Assembly: GCA_963710615.1 (NCBI GenBank)
Contig: CAVQBF010000008.1
Span: 62,001-126,000, forward strand
From: GCA-2746605 sp963710615
Lineage (GTDB): Bacteria; Bacteroidota; Ignavibacteria; Ignavibacteriales; Melioribacteraceae
Direction of reading: 5' to 3'
Length of the DNA stretch: 64,000 nucleotides
Part shown: one piece after another, positions 48,285 to 57,983 of the stretch
Position numbering within the stretch: position 1 is the stretch's first letter
Layout of the letters: every line of letters begins with the position of its first letter
Position numbers and translations under genes: made by a program
The notes under the pieces: model-generated
Seen by the model: the letters and a program-made list of their open reading frames with translations, nothing else
The model's database searches: none
Told to the model about the DNA's origin: nothing

Positions 48285-49025
48285 TTGAAAAGCTTATTTC
48301 TACTTTTATTTCTACTGACTTCAAATTTATTTTTTGCCCAAAATGCAAAAGAAATTGTTCAAAAAGCAAATGATTTAATAATGGGAAAAACCTCTCAAGG
48401 TATTAACACAATGACTCTCATTCGTCCGGATTGGACACGGGAAGTTTCAATGAAGGTTTGGTCAAAAGGAATTGACTATTACATGATTTTGATAACCGCA
48501 CCGGCTCGTGAAAAAGGTCAAGTCTTTATGAAACGTGATAAAGAAATGTGGAATTGGGTTCCTTCGATTAATAAAATGATAAAAATCCCTCCTTCTATGA
48601 TGGCTCAATCATGGATGGGTTCTGACTTTACTAATGATGATTTATTAAAGGAATCTTCAATTGTTGTTGATTATAATCATAAGATTATTGGAGAGGAAAA
48701 GGTTAACGAATTTGATTGCTATAAGATCGAGCTTATTCCAAAGCCTGAAGCTGCTGTTGTTTGGGGTAAAATTATTACTTGGATTGCTAAAGATAAGTAC
48801 TACCAGATCAAAGCTGAATACTATGATGAAATTGGAACACTTATAAATGTGCAACTTTCTGATGAAATTGAAAAATTGGATGACCGGACAATACCGACAA
48901 AAATGACGATCATTCCTCAAGATAAGGATGGAAACAAAACAGTCTTAAAGTTAGAGGAAATGGTATTCAATAAAGATATTCCAACTAGTTTCTTCTCCCA
49001 GCAGAATATGAAAAGGATTCGTTAA
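48285..49025 (+). CDS. outer membrane lipoprotein-sorting protein (LolA-like)
   Basis: This protein of 246 residues starts at TTG 48285 with a signal peptide (KSLFLLLFLLTSNLFFAQ). The earlier in-frame TTG at 48249 lies inside the operator, and AAGGTG precedes the chosen start. The mature part has the LolA/LolB-like fold of COG2834/PF17131: NTMTLIRPDWTREVSMKVWS, KEMWNWVPSINKMIKIPP and SFFSQQNMKRIR at the end. These proteins carry lipids or lipoproteins through the periplasm, together with an ABC exporter, here the next genes. The stop overlaps the next ATG (TAATG). Confidence 0.88.
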   Translation: MKSLFLLLFLLTSNLFFAQNAKEIVQKANDLIMGKTSQGINTMTLIRPDWTREVSMKVWSKGIDYYMILITAPAREKGQVFMKRDKEMWNWVPSINKMIKIPPSMMAQSWMGSDFTNDDLLKESSIVVDYNHKIIGEEKVNEFDCYKIELIPKPEAAVVWGKIITWIAKDKYYQIKAEYYDEIGTLINVQLSDEIEKLDDRTIPTKMTIIPQDKDGNKTVLKLEEMVFNKDIPTSFFSQQNMKRIR

Positions 49026-50245
49026 TGAATACATTAATAAAAATGGCATGGCGTAATCTTTGGCGAAATAAAAAGAGAACGATTCTAACTTTACTCTCAA
49101 TCTTCATGGCAATATTTCTTTCTCTTTTCACTCGTTCAATGCAAGTCGGTTCCTACAATAGTATGATACAAAACGCTGTTAAATTTTCAACCGGTTATAT
49201 TCAAATTCACAAAAAGGGTTATTGGGAAAATAAATCTATAAGTGAGACTTTTCTATATAAAAATGCTATTGACAGCGTTGTCTCTAAAAATAAAAATATC
49301 AACTTTTCCTTACCCAGAATTGAATCATACGCACTTGCTTCTTCGGGAAAACATACAAAGGGTTCATTTGTTATTGGAACTGATCCAGAATTGGAAGACG
49401 AATTAAACAATTATTCAGAGAAAGTTGTTGAAGGCGAGTATCTTTCTTCTAATGATAAAGCTGTTCTTTTAGGCGATAAACTTGCTGAATACTTAAATAT
49501 TGGAGTAAACGATACACTTGTAATGCTGGGACAGGGCTATCATGGAATAACTGCAGCAGCTCAATACCCGGTTAAAGGAATCATACACTTCCCTCTTCCC
49601 GATCTGAACAAACAGCTTATTGTCATGCCCTTAGCCGAAGCTCAATATTACTACGCAACAGAAAATAGATTGACTTCACTCTCACTGATGCTTGAGGATG
49701 CTGAAAATATTGATGAAACAAAAAGATTTCTTGAAAACAATTTATCTGATGAATATGAAGTAATGACTTGGGATGAAATGAACAGAGAAATGGTACAAGC
49801 CATTGAGAGTGATAATATTGGCGGAATTTTCATGTTGGGCATTCTCTATACAGTTATTGGTTTTGGTGTATTTGGTACTATTATGATGATGACAATGGAA
49901 AGAAAAAAAGAATTTGCAGTGCTTGTTTCTGTAGGAATGCAAAAATCTAAATTGCTACTTGTTGTGGTATTTGAAACAATTTTGATTGGGATGGTTGCGG
50001 TAATTTTAGGGTTACTAGTTTCTTACCCGGTTTTACTTTATTTGTATCATAATCCAATTCCATTAACAGGAGATTTAGCAGTATCAATGGAAATATTTGG
50101 AGTTGAGCCAATACTCCCATTTTCTGTTAAACCAGGAATTTTCTTCAATCAAGCTTTAACAGTCATCGGAATAGCAATCGTTGCAGTACTTTATCCTCTT
50201 TCTGTAATTTTAAGGTTTGATGTAATGAAAGCTTTAAGAAGCTGA
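49025..50245 (+). CDS. ABC transporter permease (FtsX/LolC-like), first subunit
   Basis: This 406-residue permease has an N-terminal membrane helix (LIKMAWRNLWRNKKRTILTL and the helix after), a periplasmic MacB-type core of about 200 residues, and three C-terminal helices from about 265. IMMMTMERKKEFAVLVSVGM is the typical coupling segment. With the second permease and ATPase it forms a LolCDE/MacB-like complex that moves lipids or lipoproteins towards the outer membrane. Translation is coupled to the LolA-like gene. Confidence 0.9.
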   Translation: MNTLIKMAWRNLWRNKKRTILTLLSIFMAIFLSLFTRSMQVGSYNSMIQNAVKFSTGYIQIHKKGYWENKSISETFLYKNAIDSVVSKNKNINFSLPRIESYALASSGKHTKGSFVIGTDPELEDELNNYSEKVVEGEYLSSNDKAVLLGDKLAEYLNIGVNDTLVMLGQGYHGITAAAQYPVKGIIHFPLPDLNKQLIVMPLAEAQYYYATENRLTSLSLMLEDAENIDETKRFLENNLSDEYEVMTWDEMNREMVQAIESDNIGGIFMLGILYTVIGFGVFGTIMMMTMERKKEFAVLVSVGMQKSKLLLVVVFETILIGMVAVILGLLVSYPVLLYLYHNPIPLTGDLAVSMEIFGVEPILPFSVKPGIFFNQALTVIGIAIVAVLYPLSVILRFDVMKALRS

Positions 50246-50336
50246 ATCTATTTATGAGAGATAAATTGTAAATGATAAATGATTAACATAAAAAGAATGA
50301 TTATTTGTATAACAAAAAACTAAAAATAATTTAATT

Positions 50337-51581
50337 ATGAAAATGATCTTTGAAATAGCTTGGAAAAATGTGTGGAGAAATAAACTCAGAAGCCTAATAG
50401 TAATTGTAGCTATTACAATTGGATTAATTGGCGGACTCTTCTACATTGCATTTGTGAAGGGAATGACTCAGACTCAAATTGACTCAACAATCCGCTCAGA
50501 AGTTTCAAATATACAAATTCACAATCCCAAATTTTTAATAAATGATGAAACAAGATATGGAATTGAAAATACTGAAGAAATCGTTAATAAAATAAGTGAA
50601 TTGGAAAATGTTCAAAGCGTATCCACAAGGCTAATATCACTTGGTATGGTTAGCTCTGCCGCAACTGGTGCAGCAATAATACTTCATGGAATAGATGCTG
50701 ATTACGAAAAAATGACAACTGACATTCATAATAATTTAATTGATGGGACTTACTTTGAGACAAATTTACGCAACCCCATCATCATAGGCGAAAAACTTGC
50801 TTCCAAATTAAAAGTTCGAATTGGATCTAAAGTTGTAATTACATTGCAAGATATGGATGAAAACCTAACTTATGGTGCTTTTAAAGTTGCTGGCATTTTT
50901 AAAACAGATGATACAAATTTTGACCAAATCCACTCATTTGTACAAAAAGAAAATTTGTCAAGCTTAATCAACTATAATAATTCTGACGCAACAGAAATTG
51001 CTATAAGATTAACGCATAATGAGTTTACAGAAAATGTAGCTGAGCAGATAAAAAATATTTTCTCAGAAAAAATTGCTCAGAAAGAAATTACTGTAAGAAC
51101 TTGGAAACAAATCAGGCCGATTTTGGAAATGCTTAACAACATGACAATTCAGTTCACAATGATTTTTGTAATAATTATTTTGGTAGCATTAAGTTTCGCA
51201 ATTATTAACACAATGCTCATGGCAATTATGGAAAGAGTAAGAGAAATAGGAATGTTAATGGCTATTGGAATGAGCAAGGTAAAAGTCTTTTTAATGATAA
51301 TGCTTGAAACAGTTTTTCTTTCTCTAACAGGCGGTTTTTTCGGTTTGCTGATCAGCTGGATAGTTGTACAAGCGACATTTAAAATTGGAATAGACCTTTC
51401 AACTTTTGGAGAAGGACTTAATGCCTATGGCTACAGTTCTTTTGTTCGGCCAGAATTAGAGCTATTCTATTATATAATGATTGGTGGTTTAGTAATGATA
51501 ACAGCAATGTTAGCTTCAATTTTACCGGCACGAAAAGCCTTAAAACTTAAGCCCTCTGAAGCGGTGCGGCAAGATGTGTAA
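50337..51581 (+). CDS. ABC transporter permease (FtsX/LolE-like), second subunit
   Basis: This 414-residue protein has the same layout as the preceding permease: EIAWKNVWRNKLRSLIVIVAI at the N-terminus, a MacB-like periplasmic domain, and three C-terminal helices with NTMLMAIMERVREIGMLMAI as coupling helix. It ends with ILPARKALKLKPSEAVRQDV. A 91-base AT-rich gap separates the two permeases. The two differ enough to form a heterodimer. Confidence 0.9.
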   Translation: MKMIFEIAWKNVWRNKLRSLIVIVAITIGLIGGLFYIAFVKGMTQTQIDSTIRSEVSNIQIHNPKFLINDETRYGIENTEEIVNKISELENVQSVSTRLISLGMVSSAATGAAIILHGIDADYEKMTTDIHNNLIDGTYFETNLRNPIIIGEKLASKLKVRIGSKVVITLQDMDENLTYGAFKVAGIFKTDDTNFDQIHSFVQKENLSSLINYNNSDATEIAIRLTHNEFTENVAEQIKNIFSEKIAQKEITVRTWKQIRPILEMLNNMTIQFTMIFVIIILVALSFAIINTMLMAIMERVREIGMLMAIGMSKVKVFLMIMLETVFLSLTGGFFGLLISWIVVQATFKIGIDLSTFGEGLNAYGYSSFVRPELELFYYIMIGGLVMITAMLASILPARKALKLKPSEAVRQDV

Positions 51582-51662
51582 AATCATAAATAAAGATTTT
51601 TTTTGAGAATCTTTTGAAAAATTATTAACCCAAATACAATTTAATAATCTTGGAAAGAATAC

Positions 51663-52340
51663 ATGAGCATTATTGAAACAACAAAATTAAATAAAATTTA
51701 TAGTGAGACAACTGTTCCGGTACACGCAATAAATGATGTTAGCGTTAAATTTGATGAGGGAGAATTTACTGCAATTATTGGTCCATCCGGATGCGGTAAA
51801 ACAACATTGCTAAATTTAATTGGCGGATTAGACTCACCAACAAGTGGTGAAGTGATAATTAACGGTACAAATATTACAAATCTTTCATCAAGAGAAATTA
51901 TTGATTTTAGACTAAGAAATATTGGTTTTGTTTTCCAAGCTTATAATTTGGTGCCCGTTTTAACTGCAAAAGAAAATGTAGAATTTATAATGCAGCTAGA
52001 GGGAACTCCAAAAAACTTAAGAGAAGAAAGAGTTACAAAGCTGTTTGAACAAATTGGATTAATTGATAGAATGAATGACCGTCCCAGTAAAATGTCCGGT
52101 GGTCAGCAACAGCGTGTTGCTGTTGCAAGAGCTTTGGCATCAAAACCAAAATTTATTCTAGCTGATGAACCAACGGCAAATCTTGATTCAAAATCCACGA
52201 ATAACTTATTGGATATAATGCTTAGATTAAATCAAACAGAAAAAACTACCTTTATTTTTTCGACCCACGATTCACGTGTAATTGATAGAGCAAGAAGATT
52301 AGTTACTTTAGATGATGGCAAAGTTGTTGATGATAAGTAA
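51663..52340 (+). CDS. ABC transporter ATP-binding protein (LolD-like)
   Basis: This 225-residue ATPase has Walker A IGPSGCGKTT, the Q-loop FVFQAYNLVPVLTAKENVEF, signature KMSGGQQQRVAVARALA, Walker B FILADEPTANLD and the H-loop FIFSTHD. The pattern NLVPVLTAKENVEF is typical of the MacB/LolD branch. It drives the two FtsX-type permeases upstream. The outer-membrane-protein gene starts two bases after its stop. Confidence 0.95.
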   Translation: MSIIETTKLNKIYSETTVPVHAINDVSVKFDEGEFTAIIGPSGCGKTTLLNLIGGLDSPTSGEVIINGTNITNLSSREIIDFRLRNIGFVFQAYNLVPVLTAKENVEFIMQLEGTPKNLREERVTKLFEQIGLIDRMNDRPSKMSGGQQQRVAVARALASKPKFILADEPTANLDSKSTNNLLDIMLRLNQTEKTTFIFSTHDSRVIDRARRLVTLDDGKVVDDK

Positions 52341-52341
52341 T

Positions 52342-53505
52342 ATGAATTTTAGTCTAGCAAACATATCACAAAAATTTCTAATTACTTTATTTTTCATTTC
52401 CTCAGTGATCTTTTCACAATCAAATTTAGAACTAAATGGATATTTCCAAAATTTGCAGACAGCATGGGCTCAAAAAGTAAGTGAAGAATTAGTCCTCTCT
52501 AATTCAATGACCAATAGAATAAATTTATCATGGTATCCCAATCAAGATTTAACATTTCGATTTGGTCTGAGAAATATTTTTGATTATGGTCAGTTTGTTT
52601 CTAAGGTTCCTTTTTATGCAGATTTTGCTACAAAAGATGCTGGATATGCTGATTTAACTGAAGAAATTACTTCTGCGAAATCATATATTTTATATTCTAA
52701 TATTGACCGGCTAAATCTGACATTCACTTACGATAATATAGAAATACAGATAGGCAGACAAAGAATTAACTGGGGAATTAATTCTGTTTGGACGCCGAAC
52801 GATATTTTTAATTCATCTTCATTTATTAATTTTGATTATGTTGAAAAACCGGGCAGTGATGCTTTAAGACTTCAATACTACATTGATTTTGCGACTTCTC
52901 TTGAGTTAGTTTCCAAATTAGATTATGACAAAAATTTAACATTGGCTGGAAGATTTAAAATCAATAAGTGGAATTATGATTTCCAAATCCTAGGGGGACT
53001 TACAGAAATAGATTATATTTTTGGTGGTGGCTGGGCAGGAGACATTTATGACGCAGGATTCACCGGTGAATTTACTTATTTTAAAAATAGAAAAAGTTAT
53101 CAGAATTCAGATGAACAATTTGTCTCTAGTATTGGGGCAAATTATACCTTTACAAATAGCTTATTTGTCTCATTTGAATTTTTATACAACAGTATTGGGA
53201 CAACAGGTAAAATAAATTTTTTAAACAACATTTTTAATTTGGATTACTCTGCAAAACAGTTATCACCGGCACGCTACTCAATCTTTTCTCAAGCCGCTTA
53301 TCCAATAACTCCTCTATTTAATTCTACACTTGCAGCAATTTTAAATCCATCGGATGGTTCAATGCTTTTATCTCCAACATTAGAATTTTCTTTGAATGAA
53401 GATGTCTATTTATTGACCTCGGGTCAGTTTTTCTTAGGCGCGGATTTTACCGAATGGGGTGATTATGGACAATTTTATTATTTAAGAATTAAGTGGAATT
53501 TTTAG
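52342..53505 (+). CDS. predicted outer-membrane beta-barrel protein of the exporter operon
   Basis: This protein of 387 residues has a signal peptide (LANISQKFLITLFFISSVIFSQ) and alternating strand-like segments with many aromatics. IEIQIGRQRINWGINSVWTP is the most conserved stretch (a DUF1302-like R-Q-x-x-N-W-G motif). It ends with YLRIKWNF, a final aromatic typical of barrels. ATG 52342 is two bases after the ATPase stop; an in-frame ATG at 52312 lies inside that gene. It probably provides the outer-membrane end of the exported-lipid pathway. Confidence 0.8.
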   Translation: MNFSLANISQKFLITLFFISSVIFSQSNLELNGYFQNLQTAWAQKVSEELVLSNSMTNRINLSWYPNQDLTFRFGLRNIFDYGQFVSKVPFYADFATKDAGYADLTEEITSAKSYILYSNIDRLNLTFTYDNIEIQIGRQRINWGINSVWTPNDIFNSSSFINFDYVEKPGSDALRLQYYIDFATSLELVSKLDYDKNLTLAGRFKINKWNYDFQILGGLTEIDYIFGGGWAGDIYDAGFTGEFTYFKNRKSYQNSDEQFVSSIGANYTFTNSLFVSFEFLYNSIGTTGKINFLNNIFNLDYSAKQLSPARYSIFSQAAYPITPLFNSTLAAILNPSDGSMLLSPTLEFSLNEDVYLLTSGQFFLGADFTEWGDYGQFYYLRIKWNF

Positions 53506-53638
53506 GTTTTTTTTCGATAATAAATAATAAAGAGATAAAATATTTATTTTATCCTTGATTTTTAATTAATTTATCATTATTAATGGGTTGTTAACTTAAA
53601 GTGATTGCCATAACTTTTTTAATTAAAAAAGGTTACAA

Positions 53639-53869
53639 ATGTTAAAACAAGAGGTAAATATTAGCGCAATCCAGAAAGACTTGCCAAAACTGATGGATTT
53701 AGTAATTAAAGGTGATGAAATAATTATTACAAAATCTGATATTCCAATTGCTAAGATCACACCAATTGAAAGCAAAACCGTCAGTACGAAAAGTGCACTA
53801 TTAGCTGCAAGAACTATGGAATTGCAAAGAGCTTATTTTGGGGAAGCTACTGAAAACTGGTTTGGTTAA
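53639..53869 (+). CDS. Phd/YefM family antitoxin without adjacent toxin
   Basis: This 76-residue protein starts LKQEVNISAIQKDLPKLMDLVIKGDEIIIT and continues SDIPIAKITPI, the Phd/YefM N-terminal DNA-binding fold. AAGG precedes the ATG. The usual partner toxin (PIN or RelE/Doc) directly downstream is missing: the next 260 bases are non-coding, with a 7-bp hairpin at 53873-53908 and a T-rich tail. It may be an orphan or a remnant. The C-terminal LAARTMELQRAYFGEATENWFG would bind a toxin. Confidence 0.8.
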   Translation: MLKQEVNISAIQKDLPKLMDLVIKGDEIIITKSDIPIAKITPIESKTVSTKSALLAARTMELQRAYFGEATENWFG

Positions 53870-54133
53870 AAACTAGTTATAAGTTTTATAATTGTTTTAT
53901 TTAACTAGATTTTTAGAACAATACTTTATGTGTTATTATTTTTTCAACTTTAACCAAATAATCTTTCCCAACAACAAAAACAGTTGAACTGATATTTTTC
54001 AGTTTCCGCATATCTTTTTTCTTTCCCAAAACTTGAACTTATTTTTATAAGTTTCTTTTATTCATGAAGAATGAATTAATTTTTGTAGTTTTCGTTCATC
54101 TGTAATGAAGTTTTGACCACAAAACCACAAAGA

Positions 54134-54616
54134 ATGGAAGAACTAACAATTAAATTTGCAAAAAGAGAAGATGCTCATGTTGTTTTAGAGTTTATCAAAA
54201 AATTAGCAGAGTACGAAAAATTATCGGACCAAGTTTCTGCAACAGTAGATGGTTTAAAGAAATCACTATTTGCTGAAAACAGTAATGCTGAGGCTTTGAT
54301 TGGATACTTTAAGAACAAACCAGTAACTTTTGCTCTCTTCTTTCATAACTATTCTACATTTTTAGGGAAGAAAGGTTTGTACCTTGAAGATTTATTTGTG
54401 TTACCGGAATTCAGAGGTAGAGGCTTTGGTAAATCAATGTTAATTTATCTTGCAAAATTAGCTGTAGAAAGAGATTGCGGAAGATTAGAATGGTCAGTTT
54501 TAGATTGGAATACACCTGCATTAGAGTTTTATAAAAGTATTGGTGCCGAATTAAAAACTGAGTGGATTTTGAATAGAGTAAGCGGAGAAACTTTAAACTC
54601 TTTAGCCAATTTATAA
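54134..54616 (+). CDS. GNAT family N-acetyltransferase
   Basis: This protein of 160 residues has the acetyltransferase fold: LTIKFAKREDAHVVLEFIKKLAEYEKL, then LEDLFVLPEFRGRGFGKSMLIYLAKLA with the acetyl-CoA-binding R-G-x-G-x-G/K, and RLEWSVLDWNTPALEFYKSIGA at motif B. It belongs to the group related to diamine or thialysine acetyltransferases; the substrate is uncertain. ATG 54134 fits the family start better than the TTG at 54113. It lies 15 bases before the mechanosensitive channel gene. Confidence 0.9.
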   Translation: MEELTIKFAKREDAHVVLEFIKKLAEYEKLSDQVSATVDGLKKSLFAENSNAEALIGYFKNKPVTFALFFHNYSTFLGKKGLYLEDLFVLPEFRGRGFGKSMLIYLAKLAVERDCGRLEWSVLDWNTPALEFYKSIGAELKTEWILNRVSGETLNSLANL

Positions 54617-54631
54617 ATTAAGAGAACCTAG

Positions 54632-55861
54632 ATGGAAGATATTAAAATCTTTTTTGAAAACTACCCACTTTTATTATCGCTAATACAATTTTTAGGTGTA
54701 TTTCTCTTAGCATTTGTCACCTATTTGATTGTTAAAAAACTCCTAATTGCTGGTATTCACAAAATTGTAAAAAAATCAAAGACAGATCTTGACGATATTT
54801 TATTGAGTGATGCTATTCTTAAGCGAGTGGCATATTTGGCACCAATACTTGTAGTGTCTCAGTTTTTATATTTAGTCCCTCAAATAGAAGAAACACTTAA
54901 AAAATTTACAGAAGCAATTATTTTATTACTTTTTCTAATGATCATTGGCTCACTAATTAATGCCGGCAATGAAATTTATGAAAGATCTAAAAAATATGAC
55001 CGCCGCCCAATTAAAGGATATTTGCAAATTGCAAAAATTATTATTTACATTTTAGGTGGGATTGCAATTGTTGGATTATTAACCGGACAACAACCATGGG
55101 CAGTATTAACCGGTGTTGGTGCATTTACAGCTATTTTAATTCTCATTTTTAGAGATACAATCCTTTCGTTTGTTGCAAGCATTCATATCTCTGCTTACGA
55201 TTTAGTAAGAGTTGGAGACTGGATTGAGGTACCAAAATATAATGTTGATGGTGATGTTCTCGATGTTGCCTTACATACAATTAAAGTTCAAAACTTCGAT
55301 AAAACCATTATTGTTTTTCCAACTCATAAGCTTTTGGAAGATTCATTCAAAAATTGGCGAGGTATGCAATTAGCAGGTGGTAGAAGAATTAAGCGATCAA
55401 TTTTTATTGATCTTTCAAGTGTAAAGTTTTGTGATGAAAGAATGTTGGAGAAATTCAAAAAATTTAGACTATTAAAAGACTATATCCTTTTTAAAGAAGA
55501 GGAAATTAAAAAGCACAATGAAAATTTAGGAGTTGATCCAGATACAATTATTAACGGTAGACGTTTAACCAACATTGGAACCTTTAGAGAATATCTTAAA
55601 ACTTATTTAAAAAATAGAGAAGATATCAATGATGGATTTACTTTTCTAGTTAGACAGTTAACTCCCGGACCAAGCGGGATTCCTATTGAAATTTATGTCT
55701 TCGCAAAAACAACCAATTGGGTTAAATACGAAGAAATTCAAGCTGATATTTTCGATCACATTTTTGCTGTGATAACTGAATTTGAATTGAATATTTTTCA
55801 AAACCCAACCGGTAAAGATTTTAGATCTTTTTCTCAGGATAAATTTCCGATTGAAACTTAG
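54632..55861 (+). CDS. mechanosensitive ion channel of the MscS family (YbdG-like)
   Basis: This 409-residue membrane protein has an N-terminal helix, four further helices, then the MscS core with AVLTGVGAFTAILILIFRDTILSFVASIHISAYDLVRVGDWIEV. The C-terminal beta domain carries GDVLDVALHTIKVQNFDKTIIVFPTHKLL. The long C-terminal region with FTFLVRQLTPGPSGIPIEIY is the pattern of the YbdG/MscM subgroup. It releases osmolytes under hypo-osmotic stress. Confidence 0.92.
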   Translation: MEDIKIFFENYPLLLSLIQFLGVFLLAFVTYLIVKKLLIAGIHKIVKKSKTDLDDILLSDAILKRVAYLAPILVVSQFLYLVPQIEETLKKFTEAIILLLFLMIIGSLINAGNEIYERSKKYDRRPIKGYLQIAKIIIYILGGIAIVGLLTGQQPWAVLTGVGAFTAILILIFRDTILSFVASIHISAYDLVRVGDWIEVPKYNVDGDVLDVALHTIKVQNFDKTIIVFPTHKLLEDSFKNWRGMQLAGGRRIKRSIFIDLSSVKFCDERMLEKFKKFRLLKDYILFKEEEIKKHNENLGVDPDTIINGRRLTNIGTFREYLKTYLKNREDINDGFTFLVRQLTPGPSGIPIEIYVFAKTTNWVKYEEIQADIFDHIFAVITEFELNIFQNPTGKDFRSFSQDKFPIET

Positions 55862-55885
55862 AAAGATGACCTAAAGGAGAACGTT

Positions 55886-57982
55886 ATGAAAATTGATTTA
55901 TTAAAGATGACAATATTATTCACATTTTTATTTTTGGCTACTTTCAATTCAATTCACTCCCAGTCTAATATTGAAATAAAATCTCCGAACGAAAAAATTA
56001 AAGTTGAGTTTTCTCTTCTTTTATCCTCTCAACCGTTTTATAAAGTAGTTTATGATTCTATTATTATAATTGATAATTCAGCCCTTGGATTCGTTTTCAA
56101 AGACCAACCGATGATGCTTGATAATTTTAAGGTAACAAATATTAATAGAAAATATTTTCTGGGTAAATGGGAAACTATTTGGGGAACACAAGATTCTATT
56201 CTAGATGAATATAATGAACTAATAATTTCATTGGAAGAAAAGGACGATTTAGCTAGAAAAATGAATATTATATTTAAAGTTTATGATGACGGAATCGGTT
56301 TTAGATATGAATTTCCTGATCAGCTAAATATGAATGATATAGTCATCATGGACGAATTAACAGAATTTAAATTAACTGGTGACCATAGCTGCTGGTGGAT
56401 TCCCGGCGATTATGACAGTTACGAGTATCTTTACAATAATTCTAAACTAAGTGAAATTGACTTAACCCACTTTAATTATGAAACAAGAGGTGATAGAAAT
56501 CTACCCAACAAAAGAGCAGTAAATACTCCCATAACCATGGAAACAAGTGAAGGATTATTTTTAAGTTTTCATGAAGCAAATTTAACTGATTATGCTGGAA
56601 TAACTTTAGAAGCAAATGATGATTTAACATTAAAGGTCGATTTAGTCCCTTGGTCTGATGGAACAAAAGTTAAAACCAAAGTGCCATTTAAAACTCCTTG
56701 GCGAACAATACAAATTTCAAATAGCGCACAAGATTTAATAGCATCGAATTTAATACTGAACCTTAACGAACCAAACAAATTGGATGACATTACTTGGATT
56801 GAACCAATGAAATATATTGGAATTTGGTGGGAAATGCATTTGGGCAAAAGTTCATGGAGTATGAATCCGATTGATGGATCTTGGGCAAACAATAGTAAGA
56901 ATCATGGAGCAACAACATTAAATGCAAAATATTATATTGATTTTGCTGCTAAAAATAATATTAAAGGGGTTCTTATTGAAGGTTGGAATACCGGATGGGA
57001 ATACTGGGGAGCAGATACTTTAGATTACTTTGATTTTGTTACACCCTATGCTGATTTTGATATACAAGAAGTTGTGAAGTACGCAAATGATAATGGTGTT
57101 GAAATTATTGGTCATCATGAGACGGGAGGGCAAGCAGAAAATTATGAAAAACATCTAGAAAATGCTTTTGCATTTTATAATGAACTTGGAATCCGCGCTG
57201 TTAAAACCGGTTATGCAGGTCAGATAATTCCAAAGGGAGAATATCATCATGGACAGTATATGGTTCGTCATTATAGAAAAGTTTTGGAGACAGCAGCAAA
57301 ATATAGAATTATGCTCGATGCACATGAACCAATTGCAGCAACGGGATTGAGAAGGACCTACCCTAATATGATGACAAGAGAAGGTGTAAGAGGAATGGAG
57401 TATAACGCTTGGAGTGATGGTAATCCTCCAGAGCATACAACTATTATTCCTTTCACGCGAATGCTCAGTGGACCAATTGATTACACACCAGGAATATTTG
57501 ATTTAACTTTTGATGAGTACAAAGATAAGGAAAGAGTCCAGACTACTCTTGCAAAACAGCTTGCCTACTATGTAATAATTTATAGTCCAATGCAGATGGC
57601 AGCTGATCTTCCAGAAAACTATTTGAATAATCCTGCATTTGAGTTCATCAGAAAAGTTCCTGTGAATTGGAGCAAATCAAGATATCTAAATTCTAAAATT
57701 GGTGATTTTGTTACTATTGCCAGAAAGAATGGTGACAATTGGTATCTTGGCAGTATTACAGATGAATTTGCACGTTCAATTAGTGTTTCACTTTCTTTCT
57801 TAGATAAAGATAAAATTTATAAAGCTACGATTTATAAAGATGGTAGTAAGGCAGATTGGAAAAATAACCCCTATGATTTTGAAATTAGTGAAGATTTTGT
57901 TGATAGTACAATGCGCTTGAGATTAAAATTAGCTAAAGGCGGAGGACAAGCGATTATTTTTGAACCATATAAAGACAGATAA
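55886..57982 (+). CDS. glycoside hydrolase family 97 protein (alpha-glucosidase-like)
   Basis: This 698-residue protein has a signal peptide (about residues 1-26) and the three-part GH97 architecture: an N-terminal beta-sandwich, a TIM barrel (about 285-575) and a C-terminal beta domain. Catalytic-region phrases include EIIGHHETGGQ, LDAHEPIAATGLRRTYPNMM and REGVRGMEYNAW. The glutamates in HHE, HEP and GMEYNAW match the calcium-binding and acid/base positions of SusB, so the inverting subgroup is likely. It hydrolyses alpha-glucosides in the periplasm. A strong GGAG precedes ATG 55886. Confidence 0.9.
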   Translation: MKIDLLKMTILFTFLFLATFNSIHSQSNIEIKSPNEKIKVEFSLLLSSQPFYKVVYDSIIIIDNSALGFVFKDQPMMLDNFKVTNINRKYFLGKWETIWGTQDSILDEYNELIISLEEKDDLARKMNIIFKVYDDGIGFRYEFPDQLNMNDIVIMDELTEFKLTGDHSCWWIPGDYDSYEYLYNNSKLSEIDLTHFNYETRGDRNLPNKRAVNTPITMETSEGLFLSFHEANLTDYAGITLEANDDLTLKVDLVPWSDGTKVKTKVPFKTPWRTIQISNSAQDLIASNLILNLNEPNKLDDITWIEPMKYIGIWWEMHLGKSSWSMNPIDGSWANNSKNHGATTLNAKYYIDFAAKNNIKGVLIEGWNTGWEYWGADTLDYFDFVTPYADFDIQEVVKYANDNGVEIIGHHETGGQAENYEKHLENAFAFYNELGIRAVKTGYAGQIIPKGEYHHGQYMVRHYRKVLETAAKYRIMLDAHEPIAATGLRRTYPNMMTREGVRGMEYNAWSDGNPPEHTTIIPFTRMLSGPIDYTPGIFDLTFDEYKDKERVQTTLAKQLAYYVIIYSPMQMAADLPENYLNNPAFEFIRKVPVNWSKSRYLNSKIGDFVTIARKNGDNWYLGSITDEFARSISVSLSFLDKDKIYKATIYKDGSKADWKNNPYDFEISEDFVDSTMRLRLKLAKGGGQAIIFEPYKDR

Positions 57983-57983
57983 A

